Shown here: positions 23,775 through 36,627 of the stretch, piece by piece
Layout: each line of letters begins with the position of its first letter
How positions within the stretch are numbered: the stretch's first letter is position 1
From: Centropus unirufus
Lineage: Eukaryota > Chordata > Aves > Cuculiformes > Centropidae
Assembly (NCBI GenBank): GCA_013397695.1
Contig: VYZI01000085.1
Location: 1,729,421 to 1,793,420 of the forward strand
Reading direction: 5' to 3'
Length of the DNA: 64,000 nt
The notes under the pieces: model-generated
What the model was told of the DNA's origin: nothing
What the model saw: the letters and a program-made list of their open reading frames with translations, nothing else
Databases searched by the model: none
Position numbers and translations under genes: made by a program

Positions 23775-26700
23775 ACCCACTGTGAACCACAGCAAAGGTC
23801 TGGGATGGAGCTGTAACCCTAAGTGAGATGCCACCAGAGAGGTAGTGCAGCAGAAGAAAGAATGCTATAGCTTTTATTTTTAAATTTTTAAGTACAAATG
23901 CGCTATTTATTTCTGTTTTAGGGGGAATCCTATTGTTCCCTTTGCCCAGCCCTTGGGACTTCTGGGAGAAAAATGGGTCTTAGCAAGCTTGGGGAAGTAG
24001 TCCCACATCCCTGCAGGAAGTTGCTATGTCATGTAGGCAGAGCTGGAGAAACACAGGCTTTGTTCTGGAGTTAGAGCAAAGGGCCATCTTCTGCCCTTTA
24101 CCCACTAATGTTTATTTCCCGAGTGCTAATCTGAATTAAATGTTTTCACAAGCTATTTTTGAAACAAACCACCTCACCAAGCTTGGATAGGGGAGTCCTG
24201 TGAGCTAGGCTTTGAAACAGCAGATTTCTATAAAAAAACCGTTAAAGTGTCACATGTAAAAATGACCCTTTGCCTTCAGAAGAAGACCACACAAAGCAAC
24301 CTACATTTTGTCCAGCTCACAAGACGCACACAGAGCTTTCATCAAAAAGCCTTTAATCGCATGTGTGTCATTGCTAGCTGTGCTGCAACTTGTTCAGGCT
24401 GTATAAACTCTTCAGAGCCCCGTCCTTGTCTATTTGTGTGAAATGTCTTGCACACCTACAGGACTGGATATGAAAAATAAATCCTAATCCTCATCAATAA
24501 TCAAAGGAGGGAGCAGCTGCAGGCTGTACTTTGGCTGACCCTGGCCCAAGCGAGCTGAAGAGAAGAAAATAAAACCCCAGGATATGGCATTGTGAAGCAG
24601 ACAAGTGCCTTGGCTCCACTCTGAAATTATTTTTGTACCTACAGTGGTGCAAAAGCACGTTTTTTCTTCCCATCAGTAGGAGGGGGGGTGGTACCAAGGC
24701 CACCCTCCTGGTTTTGCAGTTCCTTGTGGTCCATGCGGTTCCTCGTGGTCCGTGCAGCCTGGGAAGGGAGGCTGAGCTGTCCCTGGCCCAGGAGAGGAAG
24801 CAGCAGGGTGACTCCAGGAGCGCACCTGCAGCTCTGAGGAGGGGAGTGTTAAACCTTAAATACGGGCATCGCTTTGTTGAAGCCAAACTTCCCATTTCCA
24901 CTGTCTGCGCTGTGTGATGCTGGGGTTCTCGGGACGACACAAGGTGTGAATTTGCTCTGCTTTGTCTTCACTGCCTGCCAGTCTTTCGCTGCTTTTGGTC
25001 CTCACAGGGATGGGATAGCAGATATGCACAATTTCACATTCCACTGCAGCTGAATTTTCCATACAAATCCCCACTTTACAGCTCTCCTGTGCTCCAGAAG
25101 ATGAGAAGCGATGTTCTTGCCAGTTTAACCCATGTAAACTCCATCAGAATCTGAGTTTGGGAGAGAATTAATAAATCCCAGTGCATGTTTCCTGGGAAGG
25201 AATTCTGCTATGTTTTCAAGGCGATGATGCAATCTCACTGATGGAGTGAGAATAGCTTTTCCTTCAGTCTACACCTTGGGCTGCACATTCGTTATGTAGA
25301 GCAAGTGAAGTATTCCCAAGAACACCACCAAAAGGCCAGTAATTTTCTTTCTCTCCTTTTCCCACCATTCCTAAATCTTCACCGCGCTCCCTTTCAGCTT
25401 TTAAAACAGCGTGTACCACTTTATTTTAAAATCTAAATCCTTCCATCAGACCTTTTCTGCTGGCTTCGTGCCTGTCTGCCTTCCGCCTGCTGCGTTGGAA
25501 AGAATGCGGTGATGATGCCAGCAGCAGCTGGTGGGGTCCAGCCTCCACAAGTGGTGGAAGTGGCAGTAGGGGAGGACCAAAGCTACATTGCTACCTGAGA
25601 AGTGATGCAAACCAGCAAGCTATGCTTGTAGAGAGTCTCAAAGTTTAGCAAGTTTTCTTTCCCCCTCTCTTTTTAATGGTATCTTTTCATGTTCCCTTGC
25701 TTTCTTTTTTTTTTTTTTCTCCCCCAAATAGGAGGTAGTTCACTATTTATCTTTTAAGTTTACATCCAAAATGCCGCAGATCTTTCAGGATCCAAGGACA
25801 ATCCATTTTCAGTTAAACAGATTATTTTTTTTTAATGGAAATATTCTCCTGGAGCTGCTCCTCAAAGACCTAAGGCAGTGTTTATATTGGAAAGTAAGTA
25901 ACTTTCAAGTCCCTTTGGGTAGGGAGGCAGTTCAACAGTAGCGTTTTGAACTATTTTGGGTTTTGTTTTGGTGGTCTGAATGCGTTCATTAAACTTTGTA
26001 TTGACATCAGTGGTGTTAATTAGCTATTCAAGCTGGAAAAGTATTTCATAAGCATATAAGCACTATGGGATATCTCTTCCAATGTGCCAGGGATTGTCAT
26101 TAGTGACTTTGTTGGCTGGCTTTTTTTCTCCTTACTCTTCCACAGTCTGATCTGTGGACTGACTCTCGCTTTAGGATGAACCTGAATGGCAGTTTTGGAA
26201 TATGGAATTAAATTCTGTGTCTCCTTTGGCTTTTTTCTTTGTTGTGCAACAACCAGTACTTCGCTCAAGCTGTAAATGTACATTGTTAAAATATCTATGA
26301 GGAATAATATACAATTTAAGTGCCTTGAGATCAGTATGCACCCGCTGGTCCGTCCCTGCTGCCTAGTTGTCTTCTAACACTCCCCCCATTTGGGTCTTAA
26401 CTTGCTCTTTTGCTCTTCTCAAGTAATGTCCAGGGGATGCAGGTGGTCAGCGAAGGACAGCACAGAGCCAAGTCTAGCAGGAGACTTCTTTGGCCCCAAG
26501 ATAATTCCGAAATCTTTGCTGTCGTTTTGCTGGAGTGGTGGAGGCCAAGTGGCCCGTTTACAGCAGAGCTTTCAGAGAGGCGAGGAGGCAGACTGCTGTT
26601 GTGCGGGGCTCACTTCAGCTCGGAAATACTGGAATCTGGTAAAAAAATAGGTGGAAGATAAAGAATTCACAGTTGGAACTGAATTGGAAACGAACCATAG

Positions 26701-27961
26701 TTTTATTGTCAATTCTTGGTTTAACTGACTCCGCTCCTTTGGGTGGAGATGAATATGATGTAAAAGTGCAAGACAGGATATCTACTACTGCTATCACTGG
26801 TAGTTGAGATTGTGTGAGAATAGATATTTGGAAATAATGTCTGATTTTTACTTTCAATCCTCAGGTATGCTGCTCTTTTACTTGCCTACCTTACACTTAA
26901 TAAACTTAAGAGAAAAAAACTAGAAGGCTTTTGTGCGAAGTAACAAAGCCAGAGAGGCCACTGGGTTGCACCCCATAGCTCATTAGGGTTAAAATAAGAA
27001 AAAAGTAATTGAAATGGAAAATACACTTCAAAATGCTGAGAAAGGAGGGGTTATATAATCTGAATTTTAGGGACAGTTTCATCTGGTGAATGAGTGCTAC
27101 CGATGAAAATGCTCACAGTGTACAGATCTGGGAAGAAATCCGTGTTGTTGTTTGTGCCCTTTCTGTCATTGCATTGTAGGATTAGGCTGGTGAAAAAGTG
27201 TATTTTCTTGGCATTAGGGCTCATGAAAACCATAACTGAATGTTTAGTGAGTTGCTAGAAGTAGGTTTCAAAGTGAGCAAAATTAAAATTAGGGTGACAA
27301 TGGGACTTTGAATCTCACATTGTGGGTCTTGCTTTGCATGGGTCCCTGGGAATGCATAATGCAGAGTGCATTAGTGACAGATCGGCACTAAATAATCAAA
27401 TTAATTTGCCCAACCTCTGAAAGCTGAAATCTGCAAATCTAATTTCCTGTAGAGGCTTTCAGTATTGTTTACAGCTGTACAGTAAAGCATATATGGATGT
27501 ACAACAGGAGAGTCATCTGGCCTTACGTACAGTTGATGGTTTGGCCCAAGAGTGTAATAAAACTGTCAGCCAAACTCTGCCATTGAACTCTGAGTTATCT
27601 GCACTAGACAGGAGCTTGTCGATGATTTCCAGTAAGAACTCCTGGAGGCCTAATAATTGTAAAAATGCTGAAAGAGAATTTTCACCCTCATTAAGAGTCA
27701 GAAATGAGTTGTTCCCACGGCACAGAGCTACCCCTCTGCTGTGTGTGCTCCTTGCCTTGCTTTGCCATCCCATCTCCTCCCACCCCTCTGCAGTGCATGA
27801 TCCACCTATGGTACCACCATCTCACAGCTGTTTGGGCCAGGAGGGAGGATTGGGAGCTATATGTACCCTTGTTTTAGCTGGCAGGGGTGGGAGCTGTAAG
27901 GTGGACCCAGTGTTGCTGTGTTGGCTGGTCCAAGCTCTTCTCTTGCTTATGAAGCACTCAG
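23775..27961. other. Unique stretch containing an exon-like interval
   Basis: No confirmed gene. Contains T14 at 25705-25718 directly before the exon-like interval 25732-25893, described in the findings. A GC-richer patch at 24660-24850 has overlapping chance frames on both strands. Confidence 0.45.
25732..25893 (+). other. Exon-like interval, unproven
   Basis: A strong acceptor (T14, then CTCCCCCAAATAG) ends at 25731 and a strong donor (AAA then GTAAGT) begins at 25894. The 162 bases between are open for 54 codons in phase 0 (begins EVVHYLSFKFTSK, ends KDLRQCLYWK). I do not recognise the peptide. The polyphenylalanine from the T9 run is unusual for a conserved domain. Pairs of good splice signals do occur by chance at this scale, so coding status is open. 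A non-coding transcript exon is equally possible. Confidence 0.2.
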
Positions 27962-28014
27962 CAGAAAGGACACCCCAGAGTACACCTCTGGGGTGTACAG
28001 AAAGAACACCCCTA
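27962..28014. repeat. Perfect 11-bp hairpin inside a short direct repeat
   Basis: ACACCCCAGAG (27970-27980) and CTCTGGGGTGT (27986-27996) are perfect reverse complements with a 5-base loop TACAC. A second, slightly changed copy of the left arm with its flank (CAGAAAGAACACCCCTAG) follows at 27998-28014, echoing CAGAAAGGACACCCCAGAG at 27962-27980. The stem is too short for a microRNA precursor. Confidence 0.7.
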
Positions 28015-29200
28015 GCGCACAACGTGGTTAGGGTCAAAGATTCATCTTCCTTCTTGGTGTTTTCCATGGGTTAATTTGGACAGTTGCCTTCCCTGCGTGC
28101 TTGCGTCTCCTTGGTGTCTGCGTCTCCAGAGACGTCGTGCAGGGAGATGTACTCGGACCTGCAGGTTCTGCTGGATTGTTGAGCTCTTAAAATTCAGCAT
28201 TACTACGGTCTTTTGTGGATCTAATGTTTGCGAGCGTGAGTGGTGTTTGCAAAAGTGATTTAAATGATCAAGTGCCTAAAAATGCTCCAAACCACCAGAA
28301 GAAATGCTTATTACCCCGAGCCCTTCCGAGCACCTGTAGCAAATTGTCCTCAGAAGAGGAAAGAATATTCCTATTCCAAAGAGCTTAACCCCTGCAAAGC
28401 AGACAGCAGGTATTCAAGAGATCAGAGAGGGAAATATGAATTTATTTTATTTACTTATATTTATTTTCTTTTTGTCTACATGTGCTTGCTTTTCAAAAAT
28501 CTAAGGGCATTATTTTAGAAAGGTATCAATGATAGAAATAGCAGTGCTGTAACAGCCTCTGCCGTTTTCATGTGTTTCTTGACTAATCCTCCAGACTCCC
28601 TTTATACTATCCCGTCACCCTCTGAAGATAAGATTTTGAACTTGACCAAAGACCCTACCAAGGAAGCAAATGCCTTCAAAAGAGCCTAAGCCCCCAAGGG
28701 TCAGCTGTGATTCATTAGTGTCATAGAGGCACAAAACCGAGCTGATGAGGACAGGGAAAGTTTCCATAAGAACAGCAGTACTAAAATGAGACTGGAAGAG
28801 TCGTCATCATTTGAATCAGACACAGCCCCTAAGCAGATCACTATTATTTTCTAGACTTGTTGCAGTGCTTGAGGCATTGTGCGACTCACAAAGCCTCTCA
28901 GCCACCTCTTACCCTTCAATTTCTCCATCATTGTGGAATTTAAATAGCTTGTTCTTCTCAGACAATAGATTTGTCTTTCTTCTACCAGTGTTGTATTTGT
29001 TATAAACAACATTTCTGCTTAAAAAGAGGGGTCTTGATTCAAAAAAGGCAGCAGTCAAGTTTCCTTTATGAGATAAAATAGAATTCATTTAAAATAATTA
29101 AACTGATTAGATTTCAGATATTTGCATAACAGCCAGACTTGCAGATTTAGAGGAAATTCAGAAATTTCAGGAAGACATGAGTTTAAATTTAATTGCTGCT
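28015..29200. other. Unique non-coding stretch
   Basis: No gene or repeat that can be supported. AT-rich near 28430-28520. Confidence 0.45.
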
Positions 29201-29221
29201 TATCTATCTATCTATCTATCT
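29201..29221. repeat. (TATC)5 microsatellite
   Basis: Five perfect TATC units plus one base. Likely length-variable between individuals. Confidence 0.95.
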
Positions 29222-29751
29222 GAATTACAAAGTATTTTCTACGTATGGTGGGATGGCCACAAATTTTATTGCAACAGCAAGGCAGAAATTTTAGTGGCGA
29301 GCTGATAAAGACCGTACTTCTCAATCTGGAAATGTTAATCTTGACTTGAGGTACACTGGTGAGCCTGCTGGGAGTTACCCGGAGTTTATCTAAAGTGCTA
29401 ATTGCCTGTATTCTCTTGATGTTGTTTCCTGCAAGGAAATGGTTGGAAATCTTTTGTTGAGTTGGTCGTTGTGTTGAACTGAGTTAAGGTCAGGGTGGTG
29501 TTTTGATACCTCTGTTTTTATACGTGTTGGCTAACGCGTGGGGATGGAGAAATGGCAGCCTGTGCTTTACACCCCATAAACTGCAGGTCACCCGTGTTTC
29601 TGTTTGAGGCAAGTCTCGGCAAATTCAGGCTTGCGGGATTTCTTTGTGTGGTGTGCAGTTCTAACCTACTGAGGTCTGTTTGGGTGCTCAGGCTCATGTG
29701 AACTAGGAAGTGTCCGAGTGATGTCAAAAGGAAACAAAACTAACTCATTTA
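29222..29751. other. Unique non-coding stretch
   Basis: Nothing recognisable in it. Confidence 0.45.
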
Positions 29752-29825
29752 GAACCTGATCCAAAGTTTAGTGGAGCCAGTGCTGGATCCTCATGACTTC
29801 AAACAGCCTTTTGGTCGGATGGGTC
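29752..29825. repeat. Old GGCCTGATCCAAA-type amniote repeat fragment
   Basis: AACCTGATCCAAAG opens the piece, and TGACTTCAAACAGCCTTTTGG near its end mirrors it. This is the same layout as the copy at 19247. Diverged; family name not assigned. Confidence 0.4.
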
Positions 29826-31796
29826 TTCTCTACTGTAACTCGTGATGTTCACCTCCGCTGTCTGCCTAAATGCACTTGCCTCACCTAAGCCAAGTAGGAA
29901 AGATCTTCCCGAGGCCATCTGCCAAGCTGTGAAGGACTGCAGTAGAGTTTCCCTTTTCTATTAATTTTGTGGTGACCACATAGAGGAAAACACCAGGAAC
30001 AGCCTGACAAAACACAGGCTGAGATCAGCCTACGGAGGGCAGCGGGACGTGGTGCTAGCTGGAAGAGCCAGCTGAGAGCGTGATGCCAAAATCTCCAGGA
30101 CTGGTAACAAAATTCAACTACCTAGGCACAGGGCAAACATAAGAGGAACCAACACCGGCAGTGAGAAGCACGAAGTGAAGGTGCTGGCTCCAGCTGTTCC
30201 TGGGGAACGGGGGAACTGATGGGAGAGTTTGAGGTAGGGCTTAGTGATGCTTCAAGATAGCAGGAGTTGAGATTTAGGTATTTGTGGCTAACCCTTCATT
30301 TCTTAAAACCTTGTAAGCACCCTTGCCGGCGACTGCTCCAAATTCACTGCTGGGAGGGTAACTTTGCAGAGCTCAGTCTGTCCCACCTCCCCCTCCTCCA
30401 GCGCGCTCGGCACGCTGCAGGCCTGTGGTTAAGTGCTGCAATCTGGTCCTGTATGAAATACTCTGCTCTTTAGGTTTGTGGTACAGCAACTTGAGCAATC
30501 CCAGCTATGTGCATCTTGTCATGTGGCACTGTAAAGCAGGAACACGCTTTCCTACAGTTATTTTCTCCTGCAACATGAAAAATGGTGCTAGATCTGAGGG
30601 TTTTCAGGCTCCCTGATGCTGAGGGACAGTTCTAGAGGGGAAAATACATTAGATTAGGAAAAGCTTTTTGTTCCCAGGAATATTTCAAAGACATTTTTCA
30701 CGCAGCTAAAATGCTATATTACATACATAGGAACATAGGATACATAGGAACACCTGCAAGAAGTACCAAATGGAGGAATCTTCTGTAGAAATGAGATTTT
30801 TCTCTACTACCTTTTTTTAGTTTTTCTTGAAACAAAACTATTTTTTTTGTACATACACGTCTACTTTTCGAGTGACTGATCCTAATGCACTGGAGGAGAG
30901 ATCCGAGTGAAACTGTGTGGGTGTATTGATTTGCTCCTTGATGTTTAAAATTACAAATGAATTCAACCAAAACTGGTTAGAAAAGAGGCACGAACATTTC
31001 TGTATAATATTTGTCAGTTAAATATGAAACGTTAATATTTGTTGGCTTGCTTCTCTCTGATCTGCAGAGAAGAAGGTTAGGAAATATCTTTGGTCTCATC
31101 TTTCCTGTTATGATAAATAACTGATCTGTGGTCAGAGCCGTAAAGTTCATAACCTACCCAGAAAAAACTTAGGAACAAACCACTGCTGCTGCAACATTAT
31201 GTAAAGTGGAAAACCTATTTTCCTGGGGAGGGGTGCTGCTTAAAGATGATTTCACAAAAGAGGAAGCCCTTGCTGTTTATCCTGCCTGATCCAAATGTGC
31301 AACGCTTCCTGTGGCCAGATCTGCAGTAAAATCAAAGGGGAGAGCCATTTTCTGTGGTCTATTGCTTCCTATAGCACAGCCATAGGAGAGAGGAAGAACA
31401 TTACCTTTTGATATAAAACTATCCCTAACCCTCCTTATCTGCTTAATCAATTAAAACCAATGATGCATTGGTAATCACCCTGCAATGTCCAACTGATAAT
31501 CTGTTTTTCACATCTGTCTAGCAGAACCACTATCTATTTTAAGGTGACAGAAAGCAATTTTATGTATTCTGCAAGATGGGATTTATCCTCAAGCCTTTGC
31601 AAACATGGAGAGTAGACAGAAGATAAAATCTTAGCTTGCAGGAGGTCAGCAAGGGCTTGATTGTGCAAAATAGCTAAATCTTGGCGTTTAGAAAATCAAC
31701 ATGACTATGTGGGGCAATCTAGAAATTAAGGGCCTTGTTAATAATCAACGTGTGTGACCAAATCTTGCGATCCTGATACAGGCATGGTCACTGGAC
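29826..31796. other. Unique non-coding stretch, AT-rich in its last part
   Basis: No gene seen. A local tandem of CATAGGAA-type words lies at 30725-30752. From about 31400 to 31760 the sequence is AT-rich with homeodomain-type cores (for example CTTAATCAATTAAAACCAAT). This gives the appearance of a conserved non-coding element, but conservation cannot be seen here. Confidence 0.4.
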
Positions 31797-31810
31797 GTGG
31801 GAATTCCCAC
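31797..31810. promoter_or_regulatory. Palindromic NF-kB-type site
   Basis: GTGGGAATTCCCAC is a 14-bp perfect palindrome. Its centre GGGAATTCCC fits the kB consensus GGGRNWYYCC on both strands. There is no nearby promoter to give it context. Confidence 0.3.
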
Positions 31811-32683
31811 TGAACTTGGGGAGTTTTCCATGTTCAGGTCCTGTGTTATCTTATTCCCTGCATGTTTCACTTATTCTGGAAGGTGCTTTGAGAGTCGATA
31901 GTTGGCAGCTTTGTAAAATCAGAATATGGACAGCAAGACAGACAGCCAGGTTTCAGGCCTGACATCAAATGCAGAGCTGCTGGCAGAAGTTGTGTCATTT
32001 GAGGCTAAAAGTTAGTGCTTTGGCTACCACCGAGAACATTCACAGGCTGGAGGGCATCCACAGTCCTCATCCGTGCTACTGGAGGGTCTTCATTTGGCTG
32101 CATACACGCATTTTCCAGTTGCTCGCAGAAAGCAAGGGGCAGAGGAAGAAAGCTGCACAGTCATTCAGTAGTGTACGTAGTGCTACACATGCACAGAATT
32201 ATATTAAGAGAAAATTATTTCGGTTACAAGGTCAAACGGAGAAGAGGGCAAATGGCTCAGTGAAGATTAGCTTGTATCTGCAGAAAATGACAGTCTTTAA
32301 TTGCACTCTGCATTTTATCTGTGAGGGCTCCGACCTGGGCTGGGCTGTATTCAGCAAGCCTGGAGAATGCAGGGTGCTCTCTAACTGGACTCACTGGGAA
32401 AGCTCTGCAGATTTTCCAAGGAAAGAAGCCATGCCATTTGCAGTTGAGAGCTGGCTTTCTCCTTAGTTTAGGACCGAAGTTGTACTCTGTTTAGAAGGAA
32501 TTTCTTTGTAAAGTCTGTATGTGTGCAGTTACCCACAGCCCTGCGCAGGGAATGTGGTTCTTCCCGTTTTCTTAAGCACTGAGGTAACTGTGCCTCCTGG
32601 ATCCTGCAGTCTGGTGGCTGGCACCCCCTAAACACTGAAATTATTGATGAAATCAGTTGCCAGCTAGAGCCTTGGGTGGGTTA
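31811..32683. other. Unique stretch with a 165-codon chance frame
   Basis: A plus-strand frame is open at 31969-32466 but has no recognisable domain, no signal peptide and no splice context. A second frame overlaps it at 32015-32263. Not called as a gene. Confidence 0.45.
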
Positions 32684-32752
32684 CGCAGGAGGCAGAATTC
32701 CTGGATTCCACTTGTGTCTGACTCAGTGTGTGATCTTCAATGTAAGTGGAAT
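32684..32752 (+). mobile_element. MIR-like SINE fragment, sense
   Basis: Words in order are GGCAGAATTCCTGGATTCCA, TGTGTCTGACTCAGTGTGTG and ATCTTCAATGTAAGT. They parallel the MIR-type CCTGGGTTC, CTGACTCACTGTGTGACCTT and GGGCAAGTCA. Only the central part is left. Confidence 0.5.
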
Positions 32753-33907
32753 CAGGGCATGCTCTGATCTGTCACGAAGGCAGTTATGGGATTAATGAAT
32801 GTTTGTCAAAGCTGGTTTAGTCAATACTGCAAAATGCAGGCACAATGAACTGTCTGGTACTGGGTCCCACTCTACTGGGGACAGGCTGGCTGGTTTAATG
32901 AGGATGGTGCAGGGCAAGGCAATGCTGCTGTTGATCTGCTGAGAACGTGGGTTCCTTCTCAGCACAGGGGTTGCAATAGTGTTTTTTGCCATCCTTTTCG
33001 CTTAGTTGGTCACTGCCACGCACAGTTGCCTGCGTTCATTCCTTGGACCATTTTACTTTTTCAGCTAGAGTTTACTTTTAGAGTTCACTTTTTCCTCTAG
33101 AGTTCCTCCCTCTTTGCATTGGGTCTGCATCCCCGCTACAACCTCCCACAGCAAAGTGTGGACCATATAATCCAGGGATAGAAATATATACACATGTACC
33201 AGCTAGACTGCACTAAATCCAATTCTTTTGAGACAGGTCAGCTTTACTTTTCATGCTTTGAACAACTTAGAGGGCTGGCACCACATTTCTAGCGTTTCCC
33301 TGAGGCATCAGACTGGCTGCCGCTGTGCTGAACAATGGGGTAATCAATGCAGACACAGTGGGGCTGTCTAATTTGCCTGGAATTGAGACAAAATCCATGG
33401 GAAGAATTGGGCCAAAACACACGTTCCCAGGGTATCTACCATGTGCAGGCAGTCTGGCTCTCTGGGAGAGCCTTGTAGAGCAGCCCCAGCACCAGGAGCT
33501 GCTGAAGAGCTCCTCTGTCCAGGGGTCTTCCAGCAGCCAGGGCAAGGCAGCTGGACTGTTCTCCTCCTTGGCTCCTACACATTCCAAGGAGGTAAAATAG
33601 AAGGAAATGCTTTTTTTCGATGCTGCCTGCTCAGTGGTACTGGGAAGAGTCTGAAAGACAGAAGTCGGTAATGAAATGAGTGTGCAGAGCATCCCAAAGT
33701 TGGCTTCTGTGCATCATTGGCTTCTAAAATCCAGATGCTGCCTTCCTGCCCAGAAAACGTTATTCTCATTCTGAAAATGCCAAAAGCAAGTGTTTGAATC
33801 TGAGGCAGCTTAAAGGTGGATATGGCTTGCAAATTGACAAAGAAAAAACAATTTGGGTTTCATTTAGATATTGTCCGTTTGCATTATAGAATGTTTCTTA
33901 CCTAACT

Positions 33908-33936
33908 CCCCCCCCCCCCCAAAAAAAAAAAAAAAA
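33908..33936. repeat. C13-A16 homopolymer pair
   Basis: Thirteen C are followed directly by sixteen A, then CCCC and AAAA. The length is likely error-prone in sequencing and variable in the population. Confidence 0.95.
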
Positions 33937-35809
33937 CCCCAAAACATTTTTTAATGAAAATGAAACATTTAAGTAAAAAAATGTTAGCACGGAAATTCTG
34001 AAATATTAAAACATTGAAATATGTTTGGAGTCTTGAAAAAAAAAAAAAAAGTATTCCTATAATCAAAACTAGTCTAGAACTAGTCTAGAACTTAGTCCAG
34101 TATCTGTATGAACCACAGTAAAACTGAGCTGTTTCTGTGCGCTGTTTCCCTGTGTTTCTCACTCACTGCTGAGGTTCATCAAGATGATTTGGTGTTACCT
34201 ATTTTACATTAGTTAGCTCATCAGTTGGAAGTTAGTCAGAGATTAGGAAACATTATGAAGTTATCAAAAAACTGGCATGTTAGGATGAAATCAGTTAATC
34301 TTTAGCCTCACAGGGTGGGAAGAGGAAACATAATTGCAACACTGAACTGTGTTTTACAGTCATTATCACTTAGAAAGCCCTTCAGATAATTCTATAATTA
34401 GCACGGGACATGGAACGGAGGGAAAAATACCTGACACAAGAGGAACTCGGTGGATGTTTTCATTCACAAGTGGGATTTAGCTGCCAGTGTAATCTGCTGA
34501 ATCAAAGTTTCTTTGAGCAAGGAGGCAAATCTTATGGTATCTCCGGGCAGGAGACACCTGGACCTTGGCGGAGTGGCCTGGCTGGCTGCTCGCTCCAAGC
34601 GGACCACGCGGCTGGGCAGGGGCAAACTGTAGTCCCCAAGTGGTGAGAGAGACTCGTTCCAGTCGGGCACCTGGCTGGGTTTGAATCTCCAAACACCATT
34701 CAGCACAATTGCTGCTTCATCACCGCGTTAAAACCAACTCAGTTCATCGTGCATGTTGATGTTTATATAGTACCTGTCATCACTCACTTAAATGGATAAG
34801 AATATGGGGAGAGATTAATTCCGGCTCTATATTTTGTCTTGAAATATAAACAGTGTTTTTAGCTACTAATTCCTGAAGTGTGACACTGTAAAAGATCTAC
34901 CTTAATCTTAACAATAGTTACTGGTGCTTAGCTCAGGATTGATTTGCTCCGACATTATTTATACAAGGAGCAGAGTGTTTCAGTGATTTCATCTCTGCTG
35001 AGGAAACTCAATTAAGTTTTCAAGTGTTCAAAATCCAGGTTATAATGCTGAATTGTGTAAATAAAAGGTGACAAATAAAAGACGGCTTTGTGATTCTTTT
35101 AACAAGGTAAGAAAACCACATTAGAATTCTTTTGCCATTTAAGAACTTCAGAACGTGCCTATAGTTTTTGTCTGGAAAACTGGTGTTCAGTTAAGCTGTT
35201 GTGGGAAAATTTCTGTCTTGTAGAAAATGTTTTTTTTTTTTTGTTGTAAGGAAAAGAGATAATATTTATGAATGGCAAGTAATTCTTTTGTCTAAAGGAT
35301 GATAAAAATAATTTTCAGTGTTAGTATTCATAATATGAACTTGGGCTAAAGGACCTGCTAATGGGTATGGGTTGAAGACTGAGCACCTCTGGGAAGGGGT
35401 TGGTTTAGTATTAACATATCCACAAGCAGCGGATGATAATTGAAGTTGTGTTGTACCGGGATAGGGCTCCTATTTCCAGAGTTGGATACCTTAATATCAC
35501 AGCTGCGGTGGTTTGTGATCAGGCAGCCAGAGAGCTGGACCCATCCTTCTGAGCCATGTCGGGGCAATGCCTGATTTTCCAACCCTAAGATAAATTGGTG
35601 GGAAAACTCTTCAAGTCTCATTTCCAGCTTCTGCAGGCAACTGTATTTTCTAATCTTGCTTGCATCTTTTCCTCCCCTTTGTCTTACTAGAATCCTGGCT
35701 CATCCTCTCACAACCAGAAACTTTCCTTTGGTTTCTAGCTCACATACATTAATGGATACTTTATTCATGTTTTTTTTTTTTTGTTGTTGTTGTCTTTTAT
35801 TTTCAACAG

Positions 35810-35868
35810 CACTTTTAGTATCTCCCTCTGGAGTACCTATAAGAAGCAGTCGATTTAATTTAGTTCAG
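35810..35868 (+). other. Short exon-like interval, unproven
   Basis: A T-rich acceptor tract ends in TTTTATTTTCAACAG at 35809 and a modest donor (CAG then GTAGAA) follows at 35869. After two leading bases, 19 codons stay open (LLVSPSGVPIRSSRFNLVQ), ending in phase 0. That could join in frame to 42679. The length is too short for a firm call. Confidence 0.12.
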
Positions 35869-36627
35869 GTAGAAAATTAAGAGCCAAAATGAGCTCAGGA
35901 TAGAGTCTAGAACTCAAAATAAGGCCACTTTCTCCTCCTCCCCACCAAGCCCCAGTCTCTTTGCAAAGTGCGGTCAGCTCTGGGGCTGCACCACCTCCTG
36001 CTCTCCAGCAGCAGCAGGGATCCAGGTTGGCTGAGGAGGGGGCCCTCTCTCACATAGCCTCCTCTTTAGTGACTTATATCAATAAATTCCAACCAGAAAA
36101 TGCCAACTGCATGCCACGATGACCGCGGTCTCTCCAGCTAGAATGCTTCCCGCGCTGCCAGGGCTGTCGGTGGAAAGGCAACGCTCTCCACTGCGGCATC
36201 AGCCGTCCTTCCCGGGCTGCTCACCAGTAAATCCTCTCATTCAAACCCCAATGAGGCGTGTTTCAAACAATAACGGAAAGCAGATGTTGTGTGTTCATTG
36301 TATAATTGCGCAGCTGAAAAGAGGTTACAAATTGGCCAGATAGTCCTAAGCAGTAACCGCGGGAAAGGATTCTGTGAAATCTCTGCAGGCCGGCTTGGAT
36401 GGAACCATTCGGGCTGTGGATTTAGCCGTTTAGGAGAGGTTAACCCTCATTTTGACTCACCTGTGAATCTCTTGAGTGATCCATAGCCCGTGCGCCTACA
36501 AGATACAACTTGACTCTCCAGGGGAGCTGCGTGGGCCCCGCACCTATTTATTCCCTGGCCACAGGGTGATGGGCACCAAGCACGCACCACGTGACATGGA
36601 CACGTACAGGGTTTGGGCAGGACAAAC

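Larger units (their letters stand above)
32753..36627. other. Unique stretch with simple repeats
   Basis: No confirmed gene. It holds the homopolymer pair at 33908-33936, A15 at 34036-34050, and an 11-bp tandem duplication (ACTAGTCTAGA at 34068-34078 and 34079-34089). T13 followed by GTTGTTGTTG lies at 35770-35791, before the weak exon-like interval 35810-35868. A second CpG-richer spot lies at about 36122-36225. Confidence 0.45.

Noticed and set aside
27493..28074. 193-codon plus-strand open frame, the longest in the window
   Set aside because: Competing frames lie on the other strand. No domain, signal peptide or splice context is seen, and composition looks random.
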